NCBI RefSeq assembly: GCF_003339505.1
Contig: NZ_QPIW01000001.1
Location: 434,001-498,000, forward strand
Direction: 5' to 3'
DNA from: Runella aurantiaca
GTDB taxonomy: Bacteria; Bacteroidota; Bacteroidia; Cytophagales; Spirosomataceae
DNA: 64,000 bases
Shown here: positions 7,548 to 15,685 of the stretch, one piece after another
Layout of the letters: each line of letters opens with the position of its first letter
Position numbering within the stretch: the first letter of the stretch is position 1
The notes under the pieces: generated by a model
The model's database searches: none
Told to the model about the DNA's origin: nothing
The model's input: the letters and a program-made list of their open reading frames with translations, nothing else
Position numbers and translations under genes: made by a program

Positions 7548-10290
7548 GGTCACGCGATTTTACAGGGGACGATTTTTCAGGCGTTTTCACTTTTACTTTC
7601 GGTTTTTGAGGATCAGGGCGGTTTAACTCCGTGCGAATATGCTGATGAACCATCTCCTGAGACTTGTTTTTACGGTTGATCAGTTCAATGGCGGATTGGC
7701 GTTCGCCAAGTTCCGACGCATGTTCCAGTAATTGCTCCTTGTCATCGGTATAGATACGCGCCCGCTCGCGGGCCCTTGATACCGACACGTAAAACTGTTT
7801 GGCATCCGTGGCGGGAAACGTCGCTGCGGGCTGATAAATAAATACCTCTTCGACGGTTTTCCCCTGTGAGGCGTGGGAGGTGATGCAATGGGCGTGGGCC
7901 AGATGCCCGAAATGTTTATCCAGTTTATAAGTGTTACGGCTTTGTTCGTTGCGCAGCACCACATCACCTTTTTTTCGCACCGACACTACTTCCAACAGCT
8001 GTCCGTTATTCAGGCGGTGCTTTTCTCGGTCAAAACCGTTGCGGGTAATGCGCACTTTGTCCCCCTTGGAGAGACTGATCTCGCTTTTGGACAGCACGTC
8101 GAAATGATGGTATTGCCCTTGAGGTAAAGGCAGGGAACCGCCGTTTTCGTCCTGAAGGGTTACCCCTTTTTTTGAGCTTTCCGCCACCGTCCACAAACTG
8201 CCCCGCTGAAAGCCGGAACCGTTCTGGTTGAACTGAATCACCTGTCCTTTCACCAGATTGCGCCAATCGCTTTTCTCGGCCTCGGTCAGGTTTAGATTGG
8301 TATATTTGACGGACCGGATTTCCTTTTTGCCCAGCAGACCCACCGCCCTCATTTTTGTTCGAATGGCCTCAGTGACTTCATCCCCCTGTTGGTGCGTCGG
8401 TGAAACCACCAGGGCAGATTTGCCGCTGCGCAGCGTATCCACGTACTCATTGACCAACGCCTCATGGGGATGTAACGGATCAACGGAGTGCAGAAAACCA
8501 ATGGCGTCGAGTTTGTCAAACGCCTCTCGGACCTTACCCTGAGACAGGTCCTCCACCGCCCGGCGGTAGTCTTCATTTTTTTGTCGGTAGATCTTGCTGA
8601 CCTCTGCCGATTTGATGCCGCCCACGGTATTAAGGATGCGCAGGGCATCCCCCCGCACCACACTTGAATGCTGCCGGGTATCACCGCCCAATATCAAACG
8701 GGCATTCTGCTCGGTAGCCAGCTTCAACAGGGAAGTCATATCGTGGGTGCCCAGCAGTCCGGCTTCATCGACCCACAACACCTGTCCGTTGAGTTCCTGC
8801 TGCATTTTTTTATCGGCCAACAGTCTTGTTACGGTTTCGGCCCGCTCAAAACCTTCCTCCTTTAACACGCCGCGCGATGCCTGCGCCGTGGGAGCAACCA
8901 CCATGACTTTTTTGCCCACCCTTTCGATGTGTTTGACAGCTTCCTGCATCAGAGTGGTTTTACCGGTTCCGGCGGCCCCCCGAATGATGGAAACCCGGTG
9001 TGGGGCCGTCAGTACGTGGCGCACGGCTTCGGCCTGCTGTCCGTCGAGTTTCAGGGCCGGCGCACGGGTGTAGAGCGGCTTGAGCGCCCCCTGGCCCTGC
9101 CGGGCCAGCCGCACCATCCGCTGTTCCTCGGAAAGCACCTCTTTGATGGTACAAAGGGTTTTGTTTTTATCCTTCACGTGCAGGATACGTTCGTCGGCCT
9201 CAAACCGTTTCGTTACCGCCTCTAAGGTCACGGAAGTGTTGCCCACGGCGTGTCGGTAGGCTTCAGCCAGCAGTCGTCGGTCCTGCAAAACGGAGGCCCG
9301 CTCGAAGCCGTGGCGCAGGGCGTGGTCAATGCACAGTTCGGGGGTGAGGAGTTCCTTCGGTCGATCCGCGTCTGCGGGAGCAAAGCGAACCGTGCGGCTT
9401 CCTTCTCCCTGCTGCTGCGGGGCCAATTCCCTGATCTGGCGTTTCCACTCCGTTTTCAGTTCTTCCATGCTGACCCCCTGTTGCTTTTTGGCCCGGGTCC
9501 GCGCTCCTAAGGCATCGAGGGTTTTGGCATCGGTAATGCCTTTTTCTTTGGCTACCCGTCCAATTTCATCCGTGCGTTTGGAGAACAGGTCAATGACCCC
9601 CTGCGGTACGCCTTCCACTTCAAAGGATTTATCCGTGCGCCGCACCCGATAGCCCAGGTCAGTGAGTTTATCCGACAGGGTTTTGTGGAAGCGGGCCTGG
9701 TAGTAAGGCATGTCGCGTTTAATGTCCCGAAACTGCCCGGCCTTCACCTGCTGTTCCTGTGCATCCCACGTGGCATTAAACACAAAGCAGTGGGCGTGCA
9801 GGTGCGGGTCGGGAAGTGCCCCGTCTACGGGGCGGGCCGTCTGATGAATAAAATCGGCCCACACCCATTCACCCGTGGTGCGGTCATCGTATTTTCCCCC
9901 TTTACGGATCCGCGTTTTACTGTCGGCCTCCATGTGCCGCATAGTTTCGTCAATGCTCGCCTGAAACGCCTCCAGCAGGTGATCGTCCGTCGCCAGTCCG
10001 TGCAGGATGGAAACCGATTTGGGGCAGTGAAAGTTGATGTCGTATCCGGTAGTGCGCTCCTCTCGGGTACGCGGGGTCAGCGGCTCACCCGTAGCCGGGT
10101 TCACATTATCGCACAGGTCAAAGAAAGCCCCTCGGGTGGCGGGCCCTGTAATGCCTAGCCGTTGCGCCAGACGACCCTGAATTTTTCCGTTGAGTTCCTG
10201 ATCATTGATGTAATAATCAGCCCTTGAAAGGGCATTGGAAAAATAGTCTTTGGCGTGGGCGGCATTGCTGCTTTGGATCATCCGTATCAT
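7531..10290 (-). CDS. MOBF-type conjugative relaxase-helicase (TraI/TrwC family)
   Basis: A 919-residue bifunctional protein that nicks one strand of the transfer origin, stays bound to the 5' end, and unwinds the DNA during conjugation. Seen directly: an N-terminal TrwC domain with candidate catalytic tyrosines Y16, Y26 and Y27 (AKDYFSNALSRADYY), the metal-binding three-histidine motif HLHAH at 163-167, then a RecD-like helicase with Walker A GAAGTGKT at 438-445, DEAG at 508-511, motif III GGDTRQHSSV and a C-terminal HASQGKTVEEV ... FYVSVSRAR segment. Full length and no damage visible. It defines the segment as conjugative or mobilisable. It stands first in a unit with the overlapping gene at 7547; a structured 186-base gap lies upstream. 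Confidence 0.95.
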   Translation of the reverse strand: MIRMIQSSNAAHAKDYFSNALSRADYYINDQELNGKIQGRLAQRLGITGPATRGAFFDLCDNVNPATGEPLTPRTREERTTGYDINFHCPKSVSILHGLATDDHLLEAFQASIDETMRHMEADSKTRIRKGGKYDDRTTGEWVWADFIHQTARPVDGALPDPHLHAHCFVFNATWDAQEQQVKAGQFRDIKRDMPYYQARFHKTLSDKLTDLGYRVRRTDKSFEVEGVPQGVIDLFSKRTDEIGRVAKEKGITDAKTLDALGARTRAKKQQGVSMEELKTEWKRQIRELAPQQQGEGSRTVRFAPADADRPKELLTPELCIDHALRHGFERASVLQDRRLLAEAYRHAVGNTSVTLEAVTKRFEADERILHVKDKNKTLCTIKEVLSEEQRMVRLARQGQGALKPLYTRAPALKLDGQQAEAVRHVLTAPHRVSIIRGAAGTGKTTLMQEAVKHIERVGKKVMVVAPTAQASRGVLKEEGFERAETVTRLLADKKMQQELNGQVLWVDEAGLLGTHDMTSLLKLATEQNARLILGGDTRQHSSVVRGDALRILNTVGGIKSAEVSKIYRQKNEDYRRAVEDLSQGKVREAFDKLDAIGFLHSVDPLHPHEALVNEYVDTLRSGKSALVVSPTHQQGDEVTEAIRTKMRAVGLLGKKEIRSVKYTNLNLTEAEKSDWRNLVKGQVIQFNQNGSGFQRGSLWTVAESSKKGVTLQDENGGSLPLPQGQYHHFDVLSKSEISLSKGDKVRITRNGFDREKHRLNNGQLLEVVSVRKKGDVVLRNEQSRNTYKLDKHFGHLAHAHCITSHASQGKTVEEVFIYQPAATFPATDAKQFYVSVSRARERARIYTDDKEQLLEHASELGERQSAIELINRKNKSQEMVHQHIRTELNRPDPQKPKVKVKTPEKSSPVKSRDHEPGI

Positions 10291-10385
10291 AGACCAAAGT
10301 GTACAGGCAGTTGGAATTTGCCGGAGAATGTTTCCGTTTTTGTTAGCTTTGGTACATCAAAAATAAACCTGAGTGAGGCAGGGGG

Positions 10386-10451
10386 GCTGTGCCAAGGTGA
10401 ATCGGCAGTTATGGTAAAGTGAGAGCATCAGACATCTTCCCTTAGCACAGC
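10386..10451. promoter_or_regulatory. Inverted-repeat region, candidate transfer origin (oriT)
   Basis: In the 186-base gap upstream of the relaxase gene, GCTGTGCCAAGG (10386-10397) and CCTTAGCACAGC (10440-10451) form a 12-base inverted repeat with one mismatch around a 42-base loop. A smaller pair, ACCAAAG and CTTTGGT, lies between it and the relaxase start. Relaxases often act at such sites close to their own gene. The structure could instead be a transcription attenuator for the relaxase unit. Confidence 0.35.
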
Positions 10452-10476
10452 TCAGGGCGCTTTTTTCAGCGATTTT

Positions 10477-11241
10477 TTACACAGCTTCGACCACATCATC
10501 GGCTTCCATAAAGGCATCGACCAGACGGCGGCGCGTCTCGGGATCGGCCGGTCGCCGTCCGTAATAACTGACCCCCCGGGTTTCGCTTGGGTCCTGTCCC
10601 TCGACGAAAATATTGACCATTTCTTCGTTACAGATCATTTCATCAATTTTATCCATGAGTGCATGATCGCCCTGCCGATAGGCCGCCATGTAACTGAGTG
10701 AATAAAAAATGCTGGATATAAAAATGATGATCCCAATGGGTTGTGCCGAGACCCAAAGACTGATGCCGACCACGGCAAATAAGCCGGGCTCCAACAGTGT
10801 TTCAATGGTGCGGATATCCACCCGTTCGCCACCGATCTCAATTTCCCGAAAGCGCGGGCTGATCTCACCGGTTGACAGACTGAAACGACCGAAGTCGAAC
10901 ACGGAGGGCAGGCGCTTAATTTCCTCCCGTCGTTGCAGGCACGCGTAGATGAACCACGCCAGATAGCCATACCAACTCCCAAAGAGAAAAATAAAGGCCG
11001 GCAAACCGGAGCCGTAAACACGGCCCAACACTTCATTGTAGATTAGCGGGAGCAGGGCCAGAATACCCGCAATGAACATGGCGGTGGAAAAAGAGAAATA
11101 ACGCTCTCCGAAATTTTTACGGACAAACACCTCCAACAGCAGACGGGGCCACGAGCAAAAGGCCATAAAGAAGGCAAGTGCCCCTTCTTTGAATACGTTG
11201 GAGCGTTTAAAGACGGTACGATAATACAGGTTCTTTTTCAT
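10477..11241 (-). CDS. Membrane protein, possible anchor of the coupling ATPase
   Basis: A 254-residue protein with no close family that I recognise. Seen: a basic N-terminus, then hydrophobic segments around residues 15-35, 48-66, 72-100 and a long pair near 150-185 (LFAVVGISLWVSAQPIGIII and the following run), ending in a hydrophilic, acidic tail. It lies 32 bases downstream of a VirD4/TraD-like ATPase that lacks its usual N-terminal membrane segments, so it could supply the missing inner-membrane part as a split coupling protein; this is inference from gene order. Same direction as the coupling ATPase and relaxase. Confidence 0.75.
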   Translation of the reverse strand: MKKNLYYRTVFKRSNVFKEGALAFFMAFCSWPRLLLEVFVRKNFGERYFSFSTAMFIAGILALLPLIYNEVLGRVYGSGLPAFIFLFGSWYGYLAWFIYACLQRREEIKRLPSVFDFGRFSLSTGEISPRFREIEIGGERVDIRTIETLLEPGLFAVVGISLWVSAQPIGIIIFISSIFYSLSYMAAYRQGDHALMDKIDEMICNEEMVNIFVEGQDPSETRGVSYYGRRPADPETRRRLVDAFMEADDVVEAV

Positions 11242-11273
11242 AAATAGTTGAACGGAATAGTGAACAAAAAGAA

Positions 11274-12800
11274 TTAAGACTGATAATTTTGGTTAAACAT
11301 CATTTTCGTGTGGTTAAGCCCCTTTAACAGCGCATCACCCTGCCGGTGCAGATATCCTTCGACCCGAAAGTTATTCATCGGCCCACCCGTTTTAAGTCGT
11401 ACCAGTTCTTCCGGGCGCACCACGCGTTCCAGTTTGAGCGATTTAGACCTTGTTTGGGCAAAATTCTGGGCGACGGTTACGCTGTGCGATTTATCTTCAA
11501 AGAACGCATCACCGATGAGTTCGGAAGCGTATTTATTGGTTTCCATGTCGGCATTGGCATGAAAGATTTTGGTGCCCAGGGTTCCCAGAAAACTCTTGAC
11601 GCGGTACTCCGCTTTTTGTCCGCCCATACAGGCGTAATAATTGGGCAGGTTCTGTGAAATGTACACCGTGGCAATGCGACTGCTTCGGGCCGTGGCCTGA
11701 TAATCCGCGTCATGCTCATGAAGAAAGTTTTGAGCCTCATCGGCCCACAGAAACACGGGACGTGAAGAAGGAGTAATGTGGCGCTTCTCCATGGTGCGTT
11801 GCCAGAGGTATTTAAACAGGATCTGACAATCACGTCCCACCTTGTGATAGATCTTGACCGGCAGATGGATCAGAATGATTTTGCCCCGCAGGCTGTCTTC
11901 GGGGGTGAGGGTGGAATCATAACGACAGAACAGCGAATACACCGGATCACGCAGTAAACGGAAAAGAAAACCCGAAAAGGTAAAGTCGATAATGGAACGG
12001 GTTTTTTCACTGAGATTCATAAACGTATCAAAAAAGAATTGGTCCAGAAACTTCAATAGCCGTGCATCGGGCAGCGTATGAAGTAATTGGGTTTCAAAGA
12101 CTGTTTCGTCCTGAAGAGCGGCCTGTCTCTGCGAAGGGAGTTTGGCAAACCAATCGTCAATCTGCCGGTTGACCTGAAGGCGGGCCGCTTCGAATGCCTG
12201 CTGAAAAGCTTTGGGTTTCCCTGCGGCAGAGCCGTCGGTTTGCAAACCTTCTTCGCTTTTGGGAATGGTTTGCACGATGTCGTACATTTGCTGAACAGAC
12301 ACATGGCCGTAAGCCAATTGGCATAGATCAATGACGTGGAAAATAAGCATATCAAGGGCGGTTTCCCAGAAGGCATCATCGCTCTTACCGCCGGATTTTT
12401 CCTCACCTGCACGAATGACGGTTTTTAATACGTCCACCAGGTTTTCCGTCAGGGAGGATGACGACTGTTTGGCTTCGAATTGCAGGAAATTGAAACGGTG
12501 CGATCCTCCGGGTTCCAGAATGAGTAAATCGTTTTCCCGTCCCGCCAACCGACAGTAGTGCTGCCACAATTCTTTTTCATCGGGTTTGACGGTGAGCACC
12601 AGTCCGCCGAATCCGTTTGTCAAGTATTTCAGCGCCAGCATGCGTCCCGAACCGGAGGTTTTTCCTGAACCGATGCCACCGAAAATCTGTACCCCTTCCA
12701 AGGCATGGCGGATGCTCCACACCCCGCGTTCCTGCGAAGAGACCAGCTCAATGAGGGGTTGATCGAGATCGAATGAATTCATTCTGTCATTAGTTATCAC
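11274..12800 (-). CDS. Conjugative coupling ATPase (TraD/TraG/VirD4-like)
   Basis: A 508-residue ATPase of the type IV coupling protein class, which brings the relaxase-DNA complex to the transfer channel and pumps DNA. Seen: Walker A GGIGSGKT at residues 41-48, Walker B VFLWADEAQNF in the last third, and a typical late segment SSRIATVYISQNLPNYYACM. Family members usually begin with two membrane helices; none are present here, which gives weight to the membrane protein encoded just downstream as partner. The gene starts close to Walker A, with a second Met at residue 7. Its neighbours are all element genes. The match to the family is strong, the split arrangement is inference. Confidence 0.9.
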   Translation of the reverse strand: MITNDRMNSFDLDQPLIELVSSQERGVWSIRHALEGVQIFGGIGSGKTSGSGRMLALKYLTNGFGGLVLTVKPDEKELWQHYCRLAGRENDLLILEPGGSHRFNFLQFEAKQSSSSLTENLVDVLKTVIRAGEEKSGGKSDDAFWETALDMLIFHVIDLCQLAYGHVSVQQMYDIVQTIPKSEEGLQTDGSAAGKPKAFQQAFEAARLQVNRQIDDWFAKLPSQRQAALQDETVFETQLLHTLPDARLLKFLDQFFFDTFMNLSEKTRSIIDFTFSGFLFRLLRDPVYSLFCRYDSTLTPEDSLRGKIILIHLPVKIYHKVGRDCQILFKYLWQRTMEKRHITPSSRPVFLWADEAQNFLHEHDADYQATARSSRIATVYISQNLPNYYACMGGQKAEYRVKSFLGTLGTKIFHANADMETNKYASELIGDAFFEDKSHSVTVAQNFAQTRSKSLKLERVVRPEELVRLKTGGPMNNFRVEGYLHRQGDALLKGLNHTKMMFNQNYQS

Positions 12801-13022
12801 CCGGCAGATTTTAAACAGGCATCCGGGTTGTTTTTGATTTGAACGATAGCACTGCTATAAAACCGGTGTTGAGGAACCGGGTTAGATAATTAAAAAAAGA
12901 GGTTTACGTATATAGTTTGGCGACTGTTTTACCGAAGCGGGAAAGAGGTGAATGAATATATCTTTTTGGCCAACGAAAAAGGAGAAGGGTTCACTGCCGC
13001 ATAAGTATTCGGCTCCGGGAGC

Positions 13023-13661
13023 TTAAGAAAATTGTTTGAAAAAAGGAGAAGCATCAGCGGCCGCTTGCCCCTGTGTCAGCAGTATTTCGCGGTAGCGGAT
13101 GATGGTCAGGGCTTTGTAATCCACGACCGTCAGACAGTTGGGCCATTGGATGGTATCCATCGACAGCATATTCCGCAGCCACAGCTCGATAACCAGTGAG
13201 TGCTCCAATTGAGGCTCGTAACCCAGAAAACGCGCCAGGCGGTCTTTGACCCGTTGACCGTAAGGCACAAATGTCTCGCGGTAGTGGTCATACTGCGAAG
13301 GGGAATAGATGGGGTCGCGATACGGAGCCACATCGGCATTACGGATGAGTTTAATGTGTTCTTCCGCCTGAAGTCGGAATTCTTCCTCCGACAGTCCTCC
13401 CTGTTGATGACGCAGCAGCAGCGCACGCAGGTAAGGTTCATAGCGCAGACCGGCAGAAGGATGAGGTAAATAACCTAAATAACCTTCAATCAGGTCTTTG
13501 GTTTGGGTTTCCAAATCAGGGAGCACTTTGGCGCTTAAATCGATATCTTTCCACGAAACGGCTTGCTGAATAGCCTCTTGGGCTGCCGCTTCATACGCCT
13601 CTTCGAACCGACCTTCGTTTCCACCAAAGACGGTTTTTATGGTTTGCTCCCGCCGGTTCAT
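13023..13661 (-). CDS. Hypothetical protein of the conjugative segment
   Basis: A 212-residue soluble, acidic, helix-rich protein that I do not recognise. There is no signal peptide, membrane segment or catalytic motif visible. Notable are a Tyr/Pro-rich middle (APYRDPIYSPSQYDHYRETF) and a hydrophobic C-terminal third. It starts 81 bases from the divergent gene at 13743, so the two probably share a promoter region rich in A/T. It lies upstream of the coupling ATPase, separated by a 222-base gap without a gene. A role in conjugation control is possible only by position. Confidence 0.7.
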   Translation of the reverse strand: MNRREQTIKTVFGGNEGRFEEAYEAAAQEAIQQAVSWKDIDLSAKVLPDLETQTKDLIEGYLGYLPHPSAGLRYEPYLRALLLRHQQGGLSEEEFRLQAEEHIKLIRNADVAPYRDPIYSPSQYDHYRETFVPYGQRVKDRLARFLGYEPQLEHSLVIELWLRNMLSMDTIQWPNCLTVVDYKALTIIRYREILLTQGQAAADASPFFKQFS

Positions 13662-13742
13662 GAAATCTCCCGGGTATCAGATAAAAGATTCTTTATATTG
13701 GCATAACCAAAAAAAATGTCAAGCAAAAATTCTATTTAGTGT

Positions 13743-14519
13743 ATGGATCAGCAAAAGGAGAAAGACAACCGGGCACCGGCATTTCCCGAAGGCTATGAAT
13801 ACCTCAATGACGTAATGGCACAGGGCCTGCAGCGTCGCCGGGAGATTGATAAACAGTTGGAGCAAACTTCGACCTCCGAACAAAAGCCCAATGCCTACCG
13901 TGTGCAGTACCGCCCGCCCGGAATGTTGGGGGGAGGACCTTCGGTGAACCGGGATTACTATACGCAGCAATTGAAAACAGAGAAAGACCAAATTGCAACC
14001 ACGCTTGAAAAGCGGGTGGAACATGAGATTGAAATGACCCGGCCGGATGAACTGACCGCCGCTCAAATCCGGGAAACGTATAATGAGAAGATGTATCCCA
14101 ATCCTTATGCAGGGAAAAGCTCAAAAGAACTGGAACAATTAGGCAGGCAGGAAAAGGACCTGGAAAGCTCACAGGATTTGATGCGTACCCAACTGAAGAA
14201 CTTCAGAGACCGGCCCGCCAAAGAAGGCCAACTTTCTCCTGAAGAAGCAAATAAGCCGGTAAAAGAAGAAAAATCGTTAGACGCTTCGCAGGAGCTGATG
14301 ATGAAACAACTGTCATTTGTCAGGGAGCGGCAAACGAAAGAAGACAAAATGCCATCGGAAGGAAAAACCGAACCGGTTCAGGAAACGAACGAAAAAGCGC
14401 CCGCTCCGATGTCGGAGCGCTTTTCAAAGTCGCTGAATTATACCAAAGCGCTGGAAAAAGCAGATAAAACGCCATCAGCTGAAAAAACAAAAGCAGACCG
14501 ATCCCCTGACCGTGATTAA
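13743..14519 (+). CDS. Hydrophilic repeat-containing plasmid protein
   Basis: A 258-residue protein, very rich in Lys, Glu, Gln, Asp and Pro and probably largely disordered. Two copies of a ~40-residue unit are visible, each starting with LES/LDA-SQ(D/E)LM and running through a Q-L-x-F-x-x-R-x segment to a Pro/Lys/Glu-rich spacer (about residues 141-180 and 182-220). The first third includes a proline-glycine patch (RPPGMLGGGPS). No named family. It is the only plus-strand gene in this stretch and ends with a 4-base overlap against the convergent gene at 14516. Such proteins are common on conjugative elements; the function is unknown. Confidence 0.7.
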   Translation: MDQQKEKDNRAPAFPEGYEYLNDVMAQGLQRRREIDKQLEQTSTSEQKPNAYRVQYRPPGMLGGGPSVNRDYYTQQLKTEKDQIATTLEKRVEHEIEMTRPDELTAAQIRETYNEKMYPNPYAGKSSKELEQLGRQEKDLESSQDLMRTQLKNFRDRPAKEGQLSPEEANKPVKEEKSLDASQELMMKQLSFVRERQTKEDKMPSEGKTEPVQETNEKAPAPMSERFSKSLNYTKALEKADKTPSAEKTKADRSPDRD

Positions 14520-14785
14520 GGTTCAGGCTCTATATCTTTGCTTTTCTGTTTGTCAGGAGAAACAGCCTGTTTGCCGGGGCGTTCTCCTTTCAGCCAGGAA
14601 GGTACTTTTTCCTTGAGTTGTTCGCTCATGAATTGGGCACGTCCCTGCTGAAATCCTGTTCCATTGGGATGGTCCTGAATGGCTTTGGTCAGTTGCTCGG
14701 CCAATTCAGGCATGTATTTGGCAATGGTGTAGCCTTCATTAAAACGTTTCAGATAATCGGAAGCAATAGAATCCTGTTCCATCAT
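14516..14785 (-). CDS. Small hypothetical protein (89 aa)
   Basis: An 89-residue acidic-to-basic soluble protein with no family I recognise; its C-terminal 25 residues are Lys/Pro/Ser-rich and probably disordered. Its ATG shares the A of the preceding gene's stop codon (TAATG at 14787-14783), so it is almost certainly translated together with the HTH protein at 14785-15054. It may be a partner of that DNA-binding protein. It ends convergently with a 4-base overlap onto the gene at 13743. Confidence 0.7.
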   Translation of the reverse strand: MMEQDSIASDYLKRFNEGYTIAKYMPELAEQLTKAIQDHPNGTGFQQGRAQFMSEQLKEKVPSWLKGERPGKQAVSPDKQKSKDIEPEP

Positions 14786-15054
14786 TAAAAAGGGTTGCGT
14801 GCATTATGATTCAAATAAGCCTCAATGGAATCGCGATCGTAAAGAATGATTTTCTTTTGCGGTTGAGAAAAGCGAATTTTACCTTCATCGCGCAGTTTTT
14901 GCAGGGTCGTTTTGGATTTGATATTCAGTAGTTGCATGGTCTGCTCATCGGAAATCCACTTTTCCTTTTCTTCGCCGTGTGTTTCTTTTAAGCGGGAAAC
15001 TACCTGTTCAATCAAGGCATAAAAAGCAACTTCTTCGAGGCAGATGACTTGCAT
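14785..15054 (-). CDS. Excisionase-like helix-turn-helix protein
   Basis: An 89-residue DNA-binding protein of the MerR/excisionase-like HTH_17 type. The segment WISDEQTMQLLNIKSKTTLQ gives the winged helix entry, followed by KLRDEGKIRFSQPQKKIILYDRDSIEAYL, which is the usual end of these domains (the wing and the residues that follow it). Proteins of this kind in Bacteroidota mobile elements act as excisionases or as regulators of mobilisation genes. It is translationally coupled with the next gene. Which of the two roles applies cannot be told from the sequence. Confidence 0.8.
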   Translation of the reverse strand: MQVICLEEVAFYALIEQVVSRLKETHGEEKEKWISDEQTMQLLNIKSKTTLQKLRDEGKIRFSQPQKKIILYDRDSIEAYLNHNARNPF

Positions 15055-15066
15055 AGAGGAGGATAT

Positions 15067-15672
15067 TTAATTGTTGCATCCAACTAAGTTCGCTTTGAAT
15101 ACACTCCCTTTTTCAGCGGTAAAGCCCGGTAATAATTCTACAGATTTCCCTGCTTCATATTCACTGTATCCACCTTTATTGATATTGCCGGTGGATGTAA
15201 TGACCTGGCCGGCGGCAAAGTTTTTGGCTTGATTGGCAAATACAGAACTTTCGGGAGAAACGCCCAGATTTAATTCGGTTTGGCAAAAAGGAGGGGTGAT
15301 ATTCAAATAGGCCGCTACTACACAGCTCTGCGGATATTGATGAGAAACACTGAGTTGATAAAGTGTTTCATTCGGATTTGGAAGTGATTGGGTAATACTT
15401 GTTTGATAAGTAGTCAACAGATCTTGACTGACATAGGGAGGCATTTGGATTACGTATTGAATACCTGATTGATTGATCAGAGGAAATGCAAAGTTAATGC
15501 TGTTTTTTTGAAGGCTTAAGACAGTAATTTTACTGTTCAGAACCTCTGAGGACTGATTGGAAGTTAGTACAGATATTCTATTTCCACGCCTGTCATGTTG
15601 AAAGGTGGTTGTTAATTGTGAATAACAGTTTTGACTCCAAAATACTAGAATAACTATTAGTGAAATTTTCAT
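15067..15672 (-). CDS. Secreted protein in the Rhs operon
   Basis: A 201-residue protein with an N-terminal signal peptide (MKISLIVILVFWSQNCYSQ). The next residues, FQHDRRGNRISV, resemble the YDxxGNR motif of Rhs/YD repeats. The C-terminal part (VITSTGNINKGGYSEYEAGK followed by a strand LLPGFTAEKGSVFKA) is a Gly/Lys beta motif commonly seen at the end of secreted Bacteroidota proteins. It starts 13 bases after the stop of the 2237-residue Rhs protein, so they form an operon. Because it is exported it does not look like a classical cytoplasmic immunity protein; an accessory or surface partner is more likely. Function otherwise unknown. Confidence 0.75.
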   Translation of the reverse strand: MKISLIVILVFWSQNCYSQLTTTFQHDRRGNRISVLTSNQSSEVLNSKITVLSLQKNSINFAFPLINQSGIQYVIQMPPYVSQDLLTTYQTSITQSLPNPNETLYQLSVSHQYPQSCVVAAYLNITPPFCQTELNLGVSPESSVFANQAKNFAAGQVITSTGNINKGGYSEYEAGKSVELLPGFTAEKGSVFKANLVGCNN

Positions 15673-15685
15673 TTTATTACTTCAT

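Noticed and set aside
8594-10158. Long plus-strand frames opposite the relaxase gene
   Set aside because: They are antisense shadows of a well-conserved relaxase-helicase with high G/C third positions.
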